This document shows positions 55,357 through 64,000 of a stretch of 64,000 nucleotides of DNA, in pieces. The stretch lies in the NCBI RefSeq assembly GCF_040869045.1, contig NC_090320.1, forward strand, positions 243,350,978 through 243,414,977, read 5' to 3'. The stretch comes from Eurosta solidaginis. Its lineage: Eukaryota > Arthropoda > Insecta > Diptera > Tephritidae. The position numbers were made by a program, and so were the translations under genes. The notes under the pieces are model-generated. The model did not search any database, had not been told where the DNA came from, and saw only the letters and a list, made by a program, of their open reading frames with translations. Within the stretch, counting starts at the first letter, position 1. The number at the start of each line of letters is the position of its first letter.

Positions 55357-55497
55357 AACGGTTTTATTTAGCTTGACTTGACAGGATGGCTGGTTGGCTG
55401 GCTGGAACGAATTTTGTAATTGAAATTTAAGTAACTTCCCGATAAGCTACAAGCCTGAAACTTGGAATATGGTTCAGAAACCGATGACAATGCAATA

Positions 55498-55814
55498 ATA
55501 TTTCAAAAAATCGTATTTGTGGTCCGATTTGTTTCATATTTGGAACACATAATACATACATGAATAGAAAGTGACCTATGGAAAAAAAACTCCGCTATGT
55601 GGCGCAAGGATCGAGATATTCAAAAAAATCGTATTTGTGGTCTGATTTGGCTCATATTTGGAACATATAATACATACATGAATCAAAAACGGTCTGTGAA
55701 AGAAATCGCCGCTAGGTGGCGCAAGGATCGAGATATTCAAAAAAATCGTATTTGTGGTCCGATTTGGCTCATATATGGAACACATAATACATACATGAAT
55801 AGAAAGCGACCTAT
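55498..55814. repeat. 117-bp tandem repeat, about 2.7 units
   Basis: Units share AAAAAATCGTATTTGTGGTC, CATATTTGGAACACATAATA and GTGGCGCAAGGATCGAGATA at a spacing of 117 bases. Because 117 is divisible by three, open frames arise on both strands. These are not genes. Confidence 0.85.
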
Positions 55815-55849
55815 GATGTCCGATTTATTTAATTGTCTGATCAACGCCC

Positions 55850-57215
55850 TAGGTTAGGTTAGGTTGAACTGGCCGGTCCATGAGGACCTCACATAGACTG
55901 ATTGAGTCCGTAGTGTTACCAGAAGTTTGTTTTAACGACCAAACTGAAAAACCCTATCAAAAACTAGGACCTATGTTATAAAATAACTCCGTCCTCTTGG
56001 CAAATACTAGAAGCTTCCTAGGACTTAAGCCACTTGCTGCTTCTAGGTCTGATAGGCTGTATCACTCCTAATAGCTGGAGTCTTAGCCTGGCAAGTGCAG
56101 GGCACGAGCACAGAACGTACTCGATCGTTTCCTCCTCCAACCCGCACTTCCTACATCTGCTATCACTGACTAAGCCTAATCTAAAGGCACGTGACGCCAG
56201 AAGGCAGTGTCCAGTCAGAATACCCGTCATGAGTATACAGTCCTCTCTTTTTAATGATAGGTTCCTCCACATTGGCAACCTCTTTGGGTTGTCCCAGTTT
56301 TGTTTCTACATGCTTCTGGAATTTAGTCCAGTTCGTTGACCTAGGGTTTCTAAAGGTTCCTCCCTTCTCTACCCTCATTATGTGGATGCTGAAACTGATA
56401 TATGCGTGGTCGGAGAAAGATGGTCTATGAAGAACCATCCAATCACTCTCGGAGCTCAATGTAATATCCAGAACATTGCCGGATATTGGACCAATGTATG
56501 TAGGGACATTTCCCCTGTTGGCTATCTGCAAATTGGTTTGCAGGATGTAACAAAATAGAGATTCGCCTCCCTCCTTTGTAACTGCTCCTCCCCACGCATT
56601 GTGTTGCGCATTTGTATCTGCGCCTATGACCAACCGCCGTTTGCACCCTTCCTCCTGTACTAGCCTTATGCACTCCATCGGTGCAACCTCCGCAGCATGG
56701 TCCATGTAACAGGACGCCAGGATAAATGCCTGCTTATTCTTTTGCTCAACGGCCACCACTACGAGGTCCTCAGTGTTGTAGTTAGGCAGTATATATGAAT
56801 GCAGCTGTTTCCTTACCATTACTACAACTCGCACCCGTCCTTCCGTCTTCGCGTAGTAAACGCCAAACCCACGCGGGCTAAGTCCAGAAAACTTTCCTCC
56901 CGATGAGAGCCACGGCTCCTGGATCAGCGCCACGTCAAACGAACCTTCCTCAAGGGTTAGGAGGAGTTCGCTCGACGCCACTTTACTGTGTTGGAGGTTT
57001 ATTTGTAGGACTCGCAGCACCATTGGGCTGTTTGTCCCCCTCCAGCACCTTCGTCGTGACGTGGTCGTCCTCCCTTGCCATTTTGGTTTAGAGTATTCGA
57101 GGCCCCCTTCAGCCTCTTTTAACTGTTTTGCCGGGTGTTCCTCTGTGCGAGTCACAGCACCGTTTGGCGGTTGGTCCTCTTCTAACACCTTCGTGGAGAC
57201 GTCGGCTACCTCCAC
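55850..57215 (-). pseudogene. LOA-like LINE ORF2 with RT deleted
   Basis: Minus strand. The frame from 57215 (344 codons) has a Lys/Arg-rich lead, then the endonuclease: RVLQINLQHSKVASSELLLT, FDVALIQEPWLSSGGKF, RRLVIGADTNAQHNAWGG, GNVLDITLSSESDW and RPSFSDHAYISFSI. At about 56250 it jumps, with a frame change, to the far C-terminus of ORF2: LTGHCLLASRAFRLGLVSDS then CRKCGLEEETIEYVLCSCPA (C-x2-C, C-x-C zinc motif). RT and RNase H are missing, about 2.5 kb less than a normal ORF2. The 3' tail ends in three AACCT units (AGGTTAGGTTAGGTT at 55851-55865 on the plus strand). Confidence 0.88.
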
Positions 57216-57405
57216 CTGTCTTTTTTTCTCTTAGGCTTTTGAGGTCCTTTTCGACTGCGCCAACTTCTAGCGTGTTAGGATTTTAATCCTCGGGATTTCA
57301 TTTCCTGAGTAAATTTTGCCTGTGCCAAAGAACATTTTGCCAAGCTGCCTGTACAATATATCCTCAGCCTGCTTGTTTATTTGGAAGATTTAGAACTGAC
57401 CTTCC

Positions 57406-58287
57406 TCAGACTACAGAAAGTACCTTCGAATCCTGTGTCGGTATGTTCGGATTCTGATTCTGCAGGAGTCGCAGTGTACCCTCCGATACCATCCATACCT
57501 TAAATTTTGGTACCGTGGGGATTTGCGCTTTATCCACCACCTCAAACTGCGAGTTCGTGCCTTGCCTTTGGAGGTTTGTAACCACTTCCTCCAGCCACCG
57601 CAAGCTGGCGATGTTGTCGCACGCTATAATCTTCACACCATTATACCATCCCCCCGAATCAAAGGTTGGAAGGGGCTTACTTGGTTGTTCTCTCATCATC
57701 TTAAGCATTAAGCTAATAAGCTCCCTTTCTACAGATCTCCAACTTTTAGTAGTCATCTGTCCGAAAGGACTGCTGCGATCAACCAGCGACACAGTCAGTG
57801 ACTACTTTGCCACGTCACTCATCTTCTCGGGAAAAGCCGGAGTTTTAGTGTTATCTCCCTTTTGAACCTCCGAGAAAGCCGGAGTCTTAGCGTTAACTCC
57901 CTTTAGCACCTCCAAGAAATCCGGAGTCTTAGCGTTATCTCCCTTTGGCTTATCTCCTACTTCCGTAGTTGGAACTTCCCTCTGACGAGCAGCTTTCGAG
58001 GTAGTTGCTACGTCGCTATTGGGTCTATTTGTCTTGTATATGCGACTGCCATGCCTCGCGGCTCTAGGACTGGGTCCTTTCTGCCTCTTGAAAGCAGGCT
58101 TGTCGCCTTCCGCCGAACGTTGCCTCTTCATTCTGCCATTCGACGCTTCTTCCTCCTCGTACCGGTTGCTGAACCGAGGGTATCTCGCAGCAAACCTTTT
58201 GAACTGCCTTCGACCTACTTCTACCGGCTCATGGGCCCATTCAAATCGCTCGATCTCCACTTCTGTTGGGTCGACCACTGCTCCCAA
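57406..58287 (-). pseudogene. LOA-like LINE ORF1 (DUF4780-type)
   Basis: Minus strand. The frame starting at 58287 (MGAVVDPTEVEIERFEWAHE) is basic and ends with a repeated module, FLEVLKGVNAKTPAFSEVQK and relatives, of about 15 residues three times (58000-57830). A stop at about 57802 and a frameshift separate it from the DUF4780-like domain (57792-57406), which has GGWYNGVKIIACDNIASLRW and VPKFKVWMVSEGTLRLLQNQ. It matches the role of the ORF1 in the inverted-repeat arms but from a different subfamily. Known role: RNA-binding protein of the retrotransposition particle. Confidence 0.75.
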
Positions 58288-58780
58288 GCGTTATACAATA
58301 CTTAGTGCTGCACCATACTGCGAGAGGGCTCTTTTACTTCCTCTGATCCGTACCCTTCTCCACTCTTCTACTCCGTTTTCATTTGTGTGCTTTACAACAC
58401 GGAGTTCATTGAATCAGCACTACTCTCGCTCCCCGAGTTCGCTTAATGCGTATTTGTCGTCCTTGGCCTCCTACTCAGTGCTCTTCTTATCATCATCCTT
58501 ATTACATACTTCCCGAGGTGGCCCGGTATCGGGAAGGCTCCGTTCGAATACAGCCGAATTTATCCCCTGGCTGCAAATCGCCCAATAGGCACGGTCCGCA
58601 TAACACCCTGGCCTAGGGGGTTGGCAGTTCTTGGTCACCGACATCCCGCCGCCCTCCTATGATGCGAAACGGGGTAGATGTCAGTCCTAAACAGCTCCGC
58701 CTCATAGTCGGGCGCTATGGAGTTCGGCTAAGCCCTCACACCAACGACAAGGTGCCTACCCTAGTGAGGGAATTTTTATA
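58288..58780 (-). other. 5' leader of the LOA-like LINE
   Basis: GC-rich relative to the flanks. The composition changes abruptly at about 58780 (GTGAGGGAATTTTTATAC), the likely element start. ORFs on the plus strand here (58019-58588) are shadows. Confidence 0.5.
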
Positions 58781-59140
58781 CTAACAACATAATTGAGACA
58801 TTCTGTCTATATATTAATTTGTGTGTTATGTGGATTTCTTTTTGTAAATTTCCTTTTTTAATTTCCGATGTTAACTTCATGAATTCTTAAATATTAAGTA
58901 TAAATTGAACACATACACCATCAAACAAAACAAACAAACCACCAATATTTTGGGAAAACTTTTGACTATTTTTCATACTTTTGTATAACACTAAGGAAGA
59001 GTGATCCTGTCCTATAAATTATCGATAACTCTGACAGCATCGTAATTCAAATATTTCCCAAATAGTTCGCTAATCGAATTCTAACCAGTTCTCTAATCTA
59101 TTTTTCGATTAGAAGTGCACTAGAGAACGACAGATACTTT
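58781..59140. other. AT-rich non-coding DNA
   Basis: No motif recognised. ACTAATCGAATTCTAACC and TCTAATCTATTTTTCGATTA near 59070-59110 are locally repetitive. Confidence 0.35.
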
Positions 59141-59408
59141 GCTGGGATGGTAGTAGCGCGCTCCGCCAAACACATTGAAGGCCTTGGGCTAAAGTCCCTT
59201 GCAAAGCAACATCAACAACCTATCAATTGGAAAACAAGTTCTTGTAAGCGTGACTGCCCCAGTTTTGCAAACACCCAGAGTGTATTTCTGTCGGCAATAT
59301 ACATCTGGGTTCTGTCCCTCCAATTTGTAGGAGAAATTAAAAACAAGCACAACGGCAATTGGAAGCGAAGTTTAGGCTTAAATTTCCTTGGAGGTAAAAC
59401 GCGAAAAG
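59141..59408 (+). mobile_element. tRNA-derived SINE, copy 3, diverged
   Basis: GCTGGGATGGTAGTAGCGCG then CTCCGCC preserves a degenerate A-box region. The body AAAGCAACATCAAC, GTAAGCGTGACTGCCCCAG, GAGTGTATTTCTGTCGGCAA and CCAATTTGTAGGAGAAATTA parallels copies 1 and 2 with deletions. Confidence 0.75.
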
Positions 59409-59539
59409 TATTTTTTTTAATAGAGGCACCACTTTCCGAGGGTTGTTTTTTAAAAGCTCGATCAGTGCAACATCCAGCGATACCTATTGCAAAAGTAAAA
59501 CACTATTTTGGTTAAATATCGCCACTTCAAAGGCCCTGG

Positions 59540-59940
59540 AAAACTTGCCATATTCATAACGCCCAATTCGTAACCACATTTTTACTTAATAATTGTATAA
59601 AAATGACTCTGCACTTTAGCTATGCAACAAAGGGCACGGTTTGATTTTGAATTTAAGGATTATAATTTAATTTTACTTTTTTCTCTGCACACATCAATTT
59701 AAACCAAAGGGAAATATATATATATATGCATATAATATAACGTGGCGGTGGGCGTGCGATCAAAAGGAACGGCGAACGATGATAGCGGGTTGGTAGTTAA
59801 TGATAAACTGAAAAACTGAGAGCGCGGTGGTGGTTGGCAAGCCACAGCTGAGCTGCACTGCCAGCGCTTGGCCGCACTGGCCGGGTGTTGCCAGACGGAG
59901 GGGGCGGATTTAGTCCGAAAACTCGATCATGTCTTCAACA
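59540..59940 (-). mobile_element. Putative BEL/Pao 3' LTR
   Basis: On the minus strand the LTR would begin TGTTGAAGACATGATCGAG at 59940, immediately after a G-run polypurine tract, as LTRs do. A TATATATATATATT stretch at about 59718-59732 could be its promoter TATA. The far end is not determined because the 5' LTR lies outside the window. 59540 is an estimate. Confidence 0.5.
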
Positions 59941-59943
59941 TGC

Positions 59944-59980
<37 letters not shown>

Positions 59981-60413
59981 ACGCGTTGATGGGTTAAGGG
60001 CCGCATCAACCCTGTCCAAGGCCGCCCGTGCCTCGGCTACTAATTGCCGTATTTTGTCGTCTTTGTGACGAGCCGATCGGCTTTGTACCGCGCTCTGGCG
60101 GTTTTCCGTGCGGGCTCGTGGGGTTGCCCTGTCTCTTCGTCGGCTGTCGTTGTCCTGGCGTCTAGCATGGTTGTTCGGTTGAGCCCGGTGAAGCAAAGTG
60201 TGGTGGCCGAGGGAGCATTTACGGCAGCTGCTTGCGGAGTCGCACGCTCCGGTGGAGTGTGAAATTGCGAGGCAGTTGAGGCAGTGCCGGTGGGTTTTTG
60301 CACACTGGTATCTCTCCTCGGGTTTCATCGCTAAGAATGCCCGGCACTGTCTCAACACATGTCGTTGGCCACAGAGGCGACACTTTGGTCCCTCAGTTGT
60401 TCTGCGGGTCCTG
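59927..60413 (-). CDS. Gag-type zinc-knuckle ORF located 3' of BEL integrase
   Basis: Minus strand. A splice acceptor (CTTGTCTTTGCAG) ends at about 60414, so the likely reading starts as an exon rather than at the upstream ATG (60451). The protein has CRLCGQRHVLRQCRAFLAM, then HRHCLNCLAISHSTGACDSA and CRKCSLGHHTLLHRAQP. This C/H array with HHTLLH is the zinc-knuckle region normally at the end of BEL/Pao Gag. An Arg/Asp-rich segment, then KIRQLVAEARAALDRVDAAL, then poly-Gly encoded by the 35-base C tract follow. The stop falls just inside the putative LTR. Its position between integrase and LTR is where env lies in other elements. Length after the tract depends on the homopolymer count. Confidence 0.65.
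59945..59979 (-). promoter_or_regulatory. 35-base G run acting as probable polypurine tract
   Basis: 35 consecutive C on the plus strand, i.e. G35 followed by AGCA and the TG of the putative LTR in the element's sense. Polypurine tracts prime plus-strand DNA synthesis directly upstream of 3' LTRs. The exact length is unreliable in any sequencing method. Confidence 0.6.
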
Positions 60414-60529
60414 CAAAGACAAGAAAGAAAAATATTCGTATTTGCAGGCATGGGTGAGGGTAGCTTATAAATCTCTTTCAGATTGCTAGGGGCATGAAAC
60501 AGAGGGTACCAGAGGTAGGGTTGGTATTA
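60414..60529 (-). other. Gap between integrase stop and the zinc-knuckle exon
   Basis: About 115 bases without coding sequence, ending in a pyrimidine-rich acceptor (TTTTTCTTTCTTGTCTTTGC then AG, on the minus strand). No donor is assigned. It would lie upstream, possibly near the 5' leader outside the window. Confidence 0.5.
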
Positions 60530-63500
60530 CTAGGCAGTTGGTAGCACGCACAGTTTGGCAATATTTCGGGTTATTAGTCCGTTTTGTGTTTTGAGTTCCA
60601 CAACTCGAACATGGTTATCCGATCCAGGGTGTAAAGTGATTACCCGTCCCAAACGCCATTCGTTCGGGGGTAGTAAATCATCCTTTACCACGACTAAATC
60701 TCCAACTTGAATATTGCGTTGAGGGCATTTCCATTTGTACCGCTTATGCAGCTCCTTGAGGTACTCGTTCTTCCATCGTGTGCTGAATTGGTGGTGAAGC
60801 ACTTTCAGTTTCTGCCATTTGTTGACCAAGGTGAGATGCTCTGCAGTTGGCTCCGGTAACGACAAGAGCGGCGCGCCACGTAGGAAATGCCCTGGGGTTA
60901 GGACTAGGGGATCCATTGGATCTTCGGACATAGGAGAGAGCGGTCGGGAGTTGAGGACCGCCTCTATGCGTACTAAGAGGGTGGTGAGCTCTTCGAAGGA
61001 AAACTTCTGGTTTCCTGCTACCTTCGTGAAGTGTATCTTGAAACTTTTTACGGCCGCTTTCCATAGACCACCCATGTGTGGAGCGTATGGTGGGATGAAT
61101 TTCCATGAGAATCCGTGAGTTGCATATTTTTCTGCGACGTCTGTAGCGACTTCCTTGAGAAATGTCGTGAATTCCCTTTGAAATACGCGTTGTGCGCCGA
61201 CGAACGTCTTTCCGTTGTCAGAAAATATCTGATGGGGTAGGCCACGGCGGCCCGTGAATCGGGCAAAGGCTGCGTTGAAGGCGTTGGTGGTGAGGTTAGA
61301 ACACACTTCTAAATGAACAGCCTTTGTGGAAAAACAGACGAACACACAAACGTAAGCTTTCACATACGAAGCTCTGCGAAAGGGGAGAAGTTTTTACCAT
61401 AAATGGTCCAGCAAAGTCGACTCCTGTTGTATGAAAGGGTAGGGAATACGTTGACCTCTCGGGTGGCAAGGCTGCCATTATCTGCGTTTTCATCTGCTGT
61501 TTATAGATGGTGCAGGTTTTGCAGTGGAATACGAGCTTTTTGACCTTTTGCTTCAAACGTGGAATGTAGTACTGTTGCTGTACCATTCGGATCATCAGCT
61601 GTTTGTCGGCATGCAGCAGGTTCGAATGGAGGAAGTCTAACAGAAGAGAACAAAATCGAGAGTTTTCGGGTATGATAATTGGGTGCCTCTCATTAAAGCT
61701 ATAGGTGGCATATGCTAATCTTCCAGAAACTCGCATGATTCCTGAGTCATCTAGCATGGGGTTTAATGTCAGAAGGGTGTTCTTTTTGGGTAAGGGTCCT
61801 GACGTTTGAAGCAGCTCTATCGTGTCTCCGTAATGATTCCGTTGAGTTTGAATGATGATTTTGATTTTGGCATCATTCACTTCGGCGTGGGTGAGGTTGA
61901 GCGTGGCTGGAACTTTCAGTTTCCTTGCTTTCTTGAGAAACCGCAACATATAGGCCACGACTCTAAGCGCTCGAGAAAATGACGAAAAACGGTCGAGTAT
62001 GTCTATATTTTCTTCCTGCAGGGTGTGGAATACTTCCACATGTCGTTGCTCGGGGGGAGTTGGGTGGTGAGATATATCCTTTGGCCATGAATTTGCTGGA
62101 TTGACAAGCCAATTAGGTCCTTCCCACCATAATGGACATTGGACTAAATCCTGAGGCTTGCAGCCTCGAGTGCCCAAATCAGCTGGGTTATCCTTACTGG
62201 AAACGTGCCTCCAAGTGGCGTTGTCGACGTTCTTGAGAATTTCAGAGGTTCTGTTGGCGACATACGTTTTCCAGGTATGGGGTGGTTTTTCTAACCATGC
62301 CAGTACGATGGCAGAATCGCACCAGAGAATGAGTTCGTGTTGGGGTAGATTCAGCTCACTTCGCAGCTGTTTCACTAACTTGGAGAGTAAAACTGCTCCA
62401 CAGAGTTCCAACCGTGGAAGACTCACGGTTTGGAGGGGTGCTACTTTGCTTTTAGCAGCTAGCAAATGGGATGAAAAACTATTTTCATGGGTTTGTACTC
62501 GTAAATATATACAGGCACAAAATGCTTTTTCAGAAGCATCTGAGAATCCATGCAGCTGGATTAGTTTATCGGGGGAATACTGTACCCACCTAGGGATTTT
62601 AATTTCTCTGATATGAGGTAAATTTTCATAAATTGAGGTCCAGTTTTCGAGAGCTCCGGGCTTCACGTCCTCGTCCCAATCCGTTCCTTCCATCCAGAGT
62701 TGTTGCAGCAACATTTTTGCAAGAATCATTATTGGCGAAAGCCATCCTGCGGGGTCAAACAGTTTTGCAACTGCTGATAAAATCTGCCTTTTTGTAGTCG
62801 TGTTTTCTGCTGATGGTGGATCATATGTGTAGGTGAAGGTGTCGGCTAGCGCGTTCCACTGAATTCCAAGGGTTTTTGTGGAACTCGAATCATGGAATTT
62901 AAGGAAGTCGACGTCTAGCAAATCAGGGTCGGGAACGGGTTTTAAAATTTCAGGATGATTTGCCGACATCTTCCTCAAAGGGAACCCTGCCGATTTTAAG
63001 GCTTCGATAACTTGAGTCATAGAGTTCAAAGTGGACTGTGTATTATGACCGCCGGACAAAATATCGTCAACATAAGTTTCATTCAATAAAATATTTTTAG
63101 CGAGCGGATATTCATCTTGACAGTCGTGGGCGAGTTGGTGTAGGGTTCGAATTGCCAAATATGGCGCGCAATTTACTCCAAAGGTGACTGTTTTTAGTCG
63201 AAAATCTTGTATCGGCAGAGTTGGGTGTTTCCGAAAAACGATTCGATGAAAATCTTTATCTTCTTCATGGATGAGTATTTGGCGATACATTTTCTCAATA
63301 TCGCCGTTGAAAACAAACTTATAAAGTCGCCATTTAAGTATGACGAGCATTAAGTCATTTTGTAGAATGGGGCCTGTATGAAGCACGTCGTTCAACGAGT
63401 TGCCAGAATGCGACATTTTTGATGCGTTGAAGACGACTCGCACTTTTGTGGTTTTGCTGTCGGGTTTTATGACAGCATGATGGGGTAGATAAAATGATAG

Positions 63501-63920
63501 ATATTTACCATCTCTAATTATCTCTTGTTGGGAGGCGGGTTCCATGTGATCCATGGTTAAATATTCATTAAGGACTTCAAAATATTTGTCTCTTAATTCG
63601 GGTTTTCTTTCGAGGGTTCGTTCGATGCTGATATACTGCTGTTGTGCTGCGGGTCGTGAATGACCGAGTGCCAGATTTGCTGGAATTTCCGATTTGAACG
63701 GCAGCTTGACTCTGTAGCGTCCATCTTCTTTGCGAACGGTGGTTATCCTGTAGAGTGCTTCGCAGTATTCATCATCTGCAGATCTTTGTTGAGTTTGGTG
63801 AACTTCCTGTTCCCAAAATTGTCTCAAAAGTTGATTGATGGGGTCATCGGTGCATTCCGTGACATGAGTGCTGAAGGTTGATACCTTTTCAGCTACAGGA
63901 CCGCTTAATATCCATCCCAT
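60530..63920 (-). pseudogene. BEL/Pao pol: RT, RNase H, integrase; one frameshift
   Basis: Minus strand. The 874-codon frame starts at GWILSG (residues 2-7). RT follows, with [20 protein letters not shown] (160-179), [20 protein letters not shown] (247-266) and the catalytic YVDD at 283-286. Next come RNase H ([48 protein letters not shown]) and an integrase H2C2 finger ([31 protein letters not shown]), then GVDFAGPF (first D). A frameshift at about 61365 moves to the 277-codon frame 61363-60530, with HQIFSDNGKTFVGA (second D), ELTTLLVRIEAVLNSRPLSP (E) and a DUF5641-type tail (EWRLGRVITLHPGSDNHVRV). Apart from this shift the sequence is open, so the copy is young. An in-frame TAA lies just before GWILSG, and the expected protease sequence is not seen in the last 80 bases. 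Confidence 0.92.
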
Positions 63921-64000
63921 ATTTTATCAAGGTCTTCTAATTTGACCTTAAGCATACACTCTGATAAATCGGTAGCTTGGGAGGGTGACCATCTTGAGCA
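63921..64000 (-). other. Upstream edge of the BEL element, incomplete
   Basis: Minus-strand translation in any frame shows no recognisable protease motif before GWILSG. Either a deletion lies here or gag joins by a frameshift beyond the window. Confidence 0.4.

Noticed and set aside
55576..55857. Open frames on both strands with internal repeats
   Set aside because: The underlying DNA is a 117-bp tandem repeat whose length is divisible by three, so frames stay open by chance.
55851..55865. TTAGG telomeric repeats (possible internal telomere)
   Set aside because: Only three units, exactly at the 3' end of a LINE, and flies do not use TTAGG telomeres. Treated as the LINE tail.
58019..58588. 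189-codon plus-strand ORF
   Set aside because: Antisense to the LINE leader and ORF1. No motif of its own.
59868..60068. Plus-strand ORF with a poly-Pro run
   Set aside because: Antisense shadow of the zinc-knuckle ORF and its C35 tract.
62158..62616. 152-codon plus-strand ORF
   Set aside because: Antisense to the BEL RNase H region.

Overview
The window is repeat-dominated DNA from a higher dipteran, most probably a tephritid-like fruit fly (inference). The signs are short GT-AG introns, TACATA-rich non-coding DNA, fly-type mobile elements (BEL/Pao, Gypsy with a SAP-domain Gag, LOA/Jockey-like, CR1-like and RTE-like LINEs, hAT, pogo, EnSpm, Helitron) and an insect MBF2-family gene. Nothing bacterial, viral-only or CRISPR-like is present. 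The only convincing intact host gene is the small secreted MBF2-family gene at about 47.0-47.5 kb. Almost everything else is a mobile element, its debris or non-coding repeat.

Layout. 0-5 kb: a decayed EnSpm/CACTA-like transposase, followed on the same strand by exons of a second protein that ends in a possible DUF4806 start. This second gene is cut by a solo Gypsy LTR and accompanied by several small inverted-repeat elements, one a hAT MITE with a perfect 8-bp target duplication. 5-11.7 kb: non-coding DNA with MITEs, a roughly 130-bp tandem repeat and a long dispersed repeat. 11.7-13.2 kb: a LINE endonuclease/RT fragment. 13.2-24.3 kb: a very large inverted repeat (arms of about 4.6 and 4.9 kb, 1.6-kb spacer). 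Each arm carries the 5' half (5' UTR, ORF1, start of endonuclease) of the same LOA-like LINE.

24.1-33.2 kb: the right-arm LINE continues outside the arm. It is interrupted by a hAT element of about 2 kb (8-bp target duplication) that holds a pogo-like transposase fragment, resumes at 26,158 with the rest of endonuclease, RT and RNase H, and itself carries an RTE-type fragment with its own target duplication. The 3' half of this mosaic is then tandemly duplicated as two 3,614-bp units with one difference seen. 33.2-40 kb: a minus-strand zinc-finger-like insect repeat protein with one stop, a deleted Gypsy element inserted into an inverted copy of a repeat, an inverted LTR fragment and a deleted hAT element. 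40-44 kb: a CR1-like LINE with a nested hAT MITE, which contains a 144-bp insertion with a hammerhead-like core.

44-50 kb: a decayed minus-strand multi-exon gene, a tRNA-derived SINE, the MBF2-family gene and a Helitron helicase remnant. 50-55.8 kb: a higher-order tandem array, a foldback element with a nested SINE, another dispersed repeat and a 117-bp tandem repeat. 55.8-58.8 kb: a minus-strand LOA-like LINE that has lost its RT. 59.1-64 kb: a third SINE copy and a nearly intact BEL/Pao retrotransposon on the minus strand. This BEL element has a gag-type zinc-knuckle ORF in the env position, between integrase and the 3' LTR, behind a plausible splice acceptor, with a 35-base G run directly before the LTR. 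The gene functions are those of independent mobile elements rather than one pathway. The interest lies in the nesting order, the giant inverted repeat and the unusual BEL architecture.
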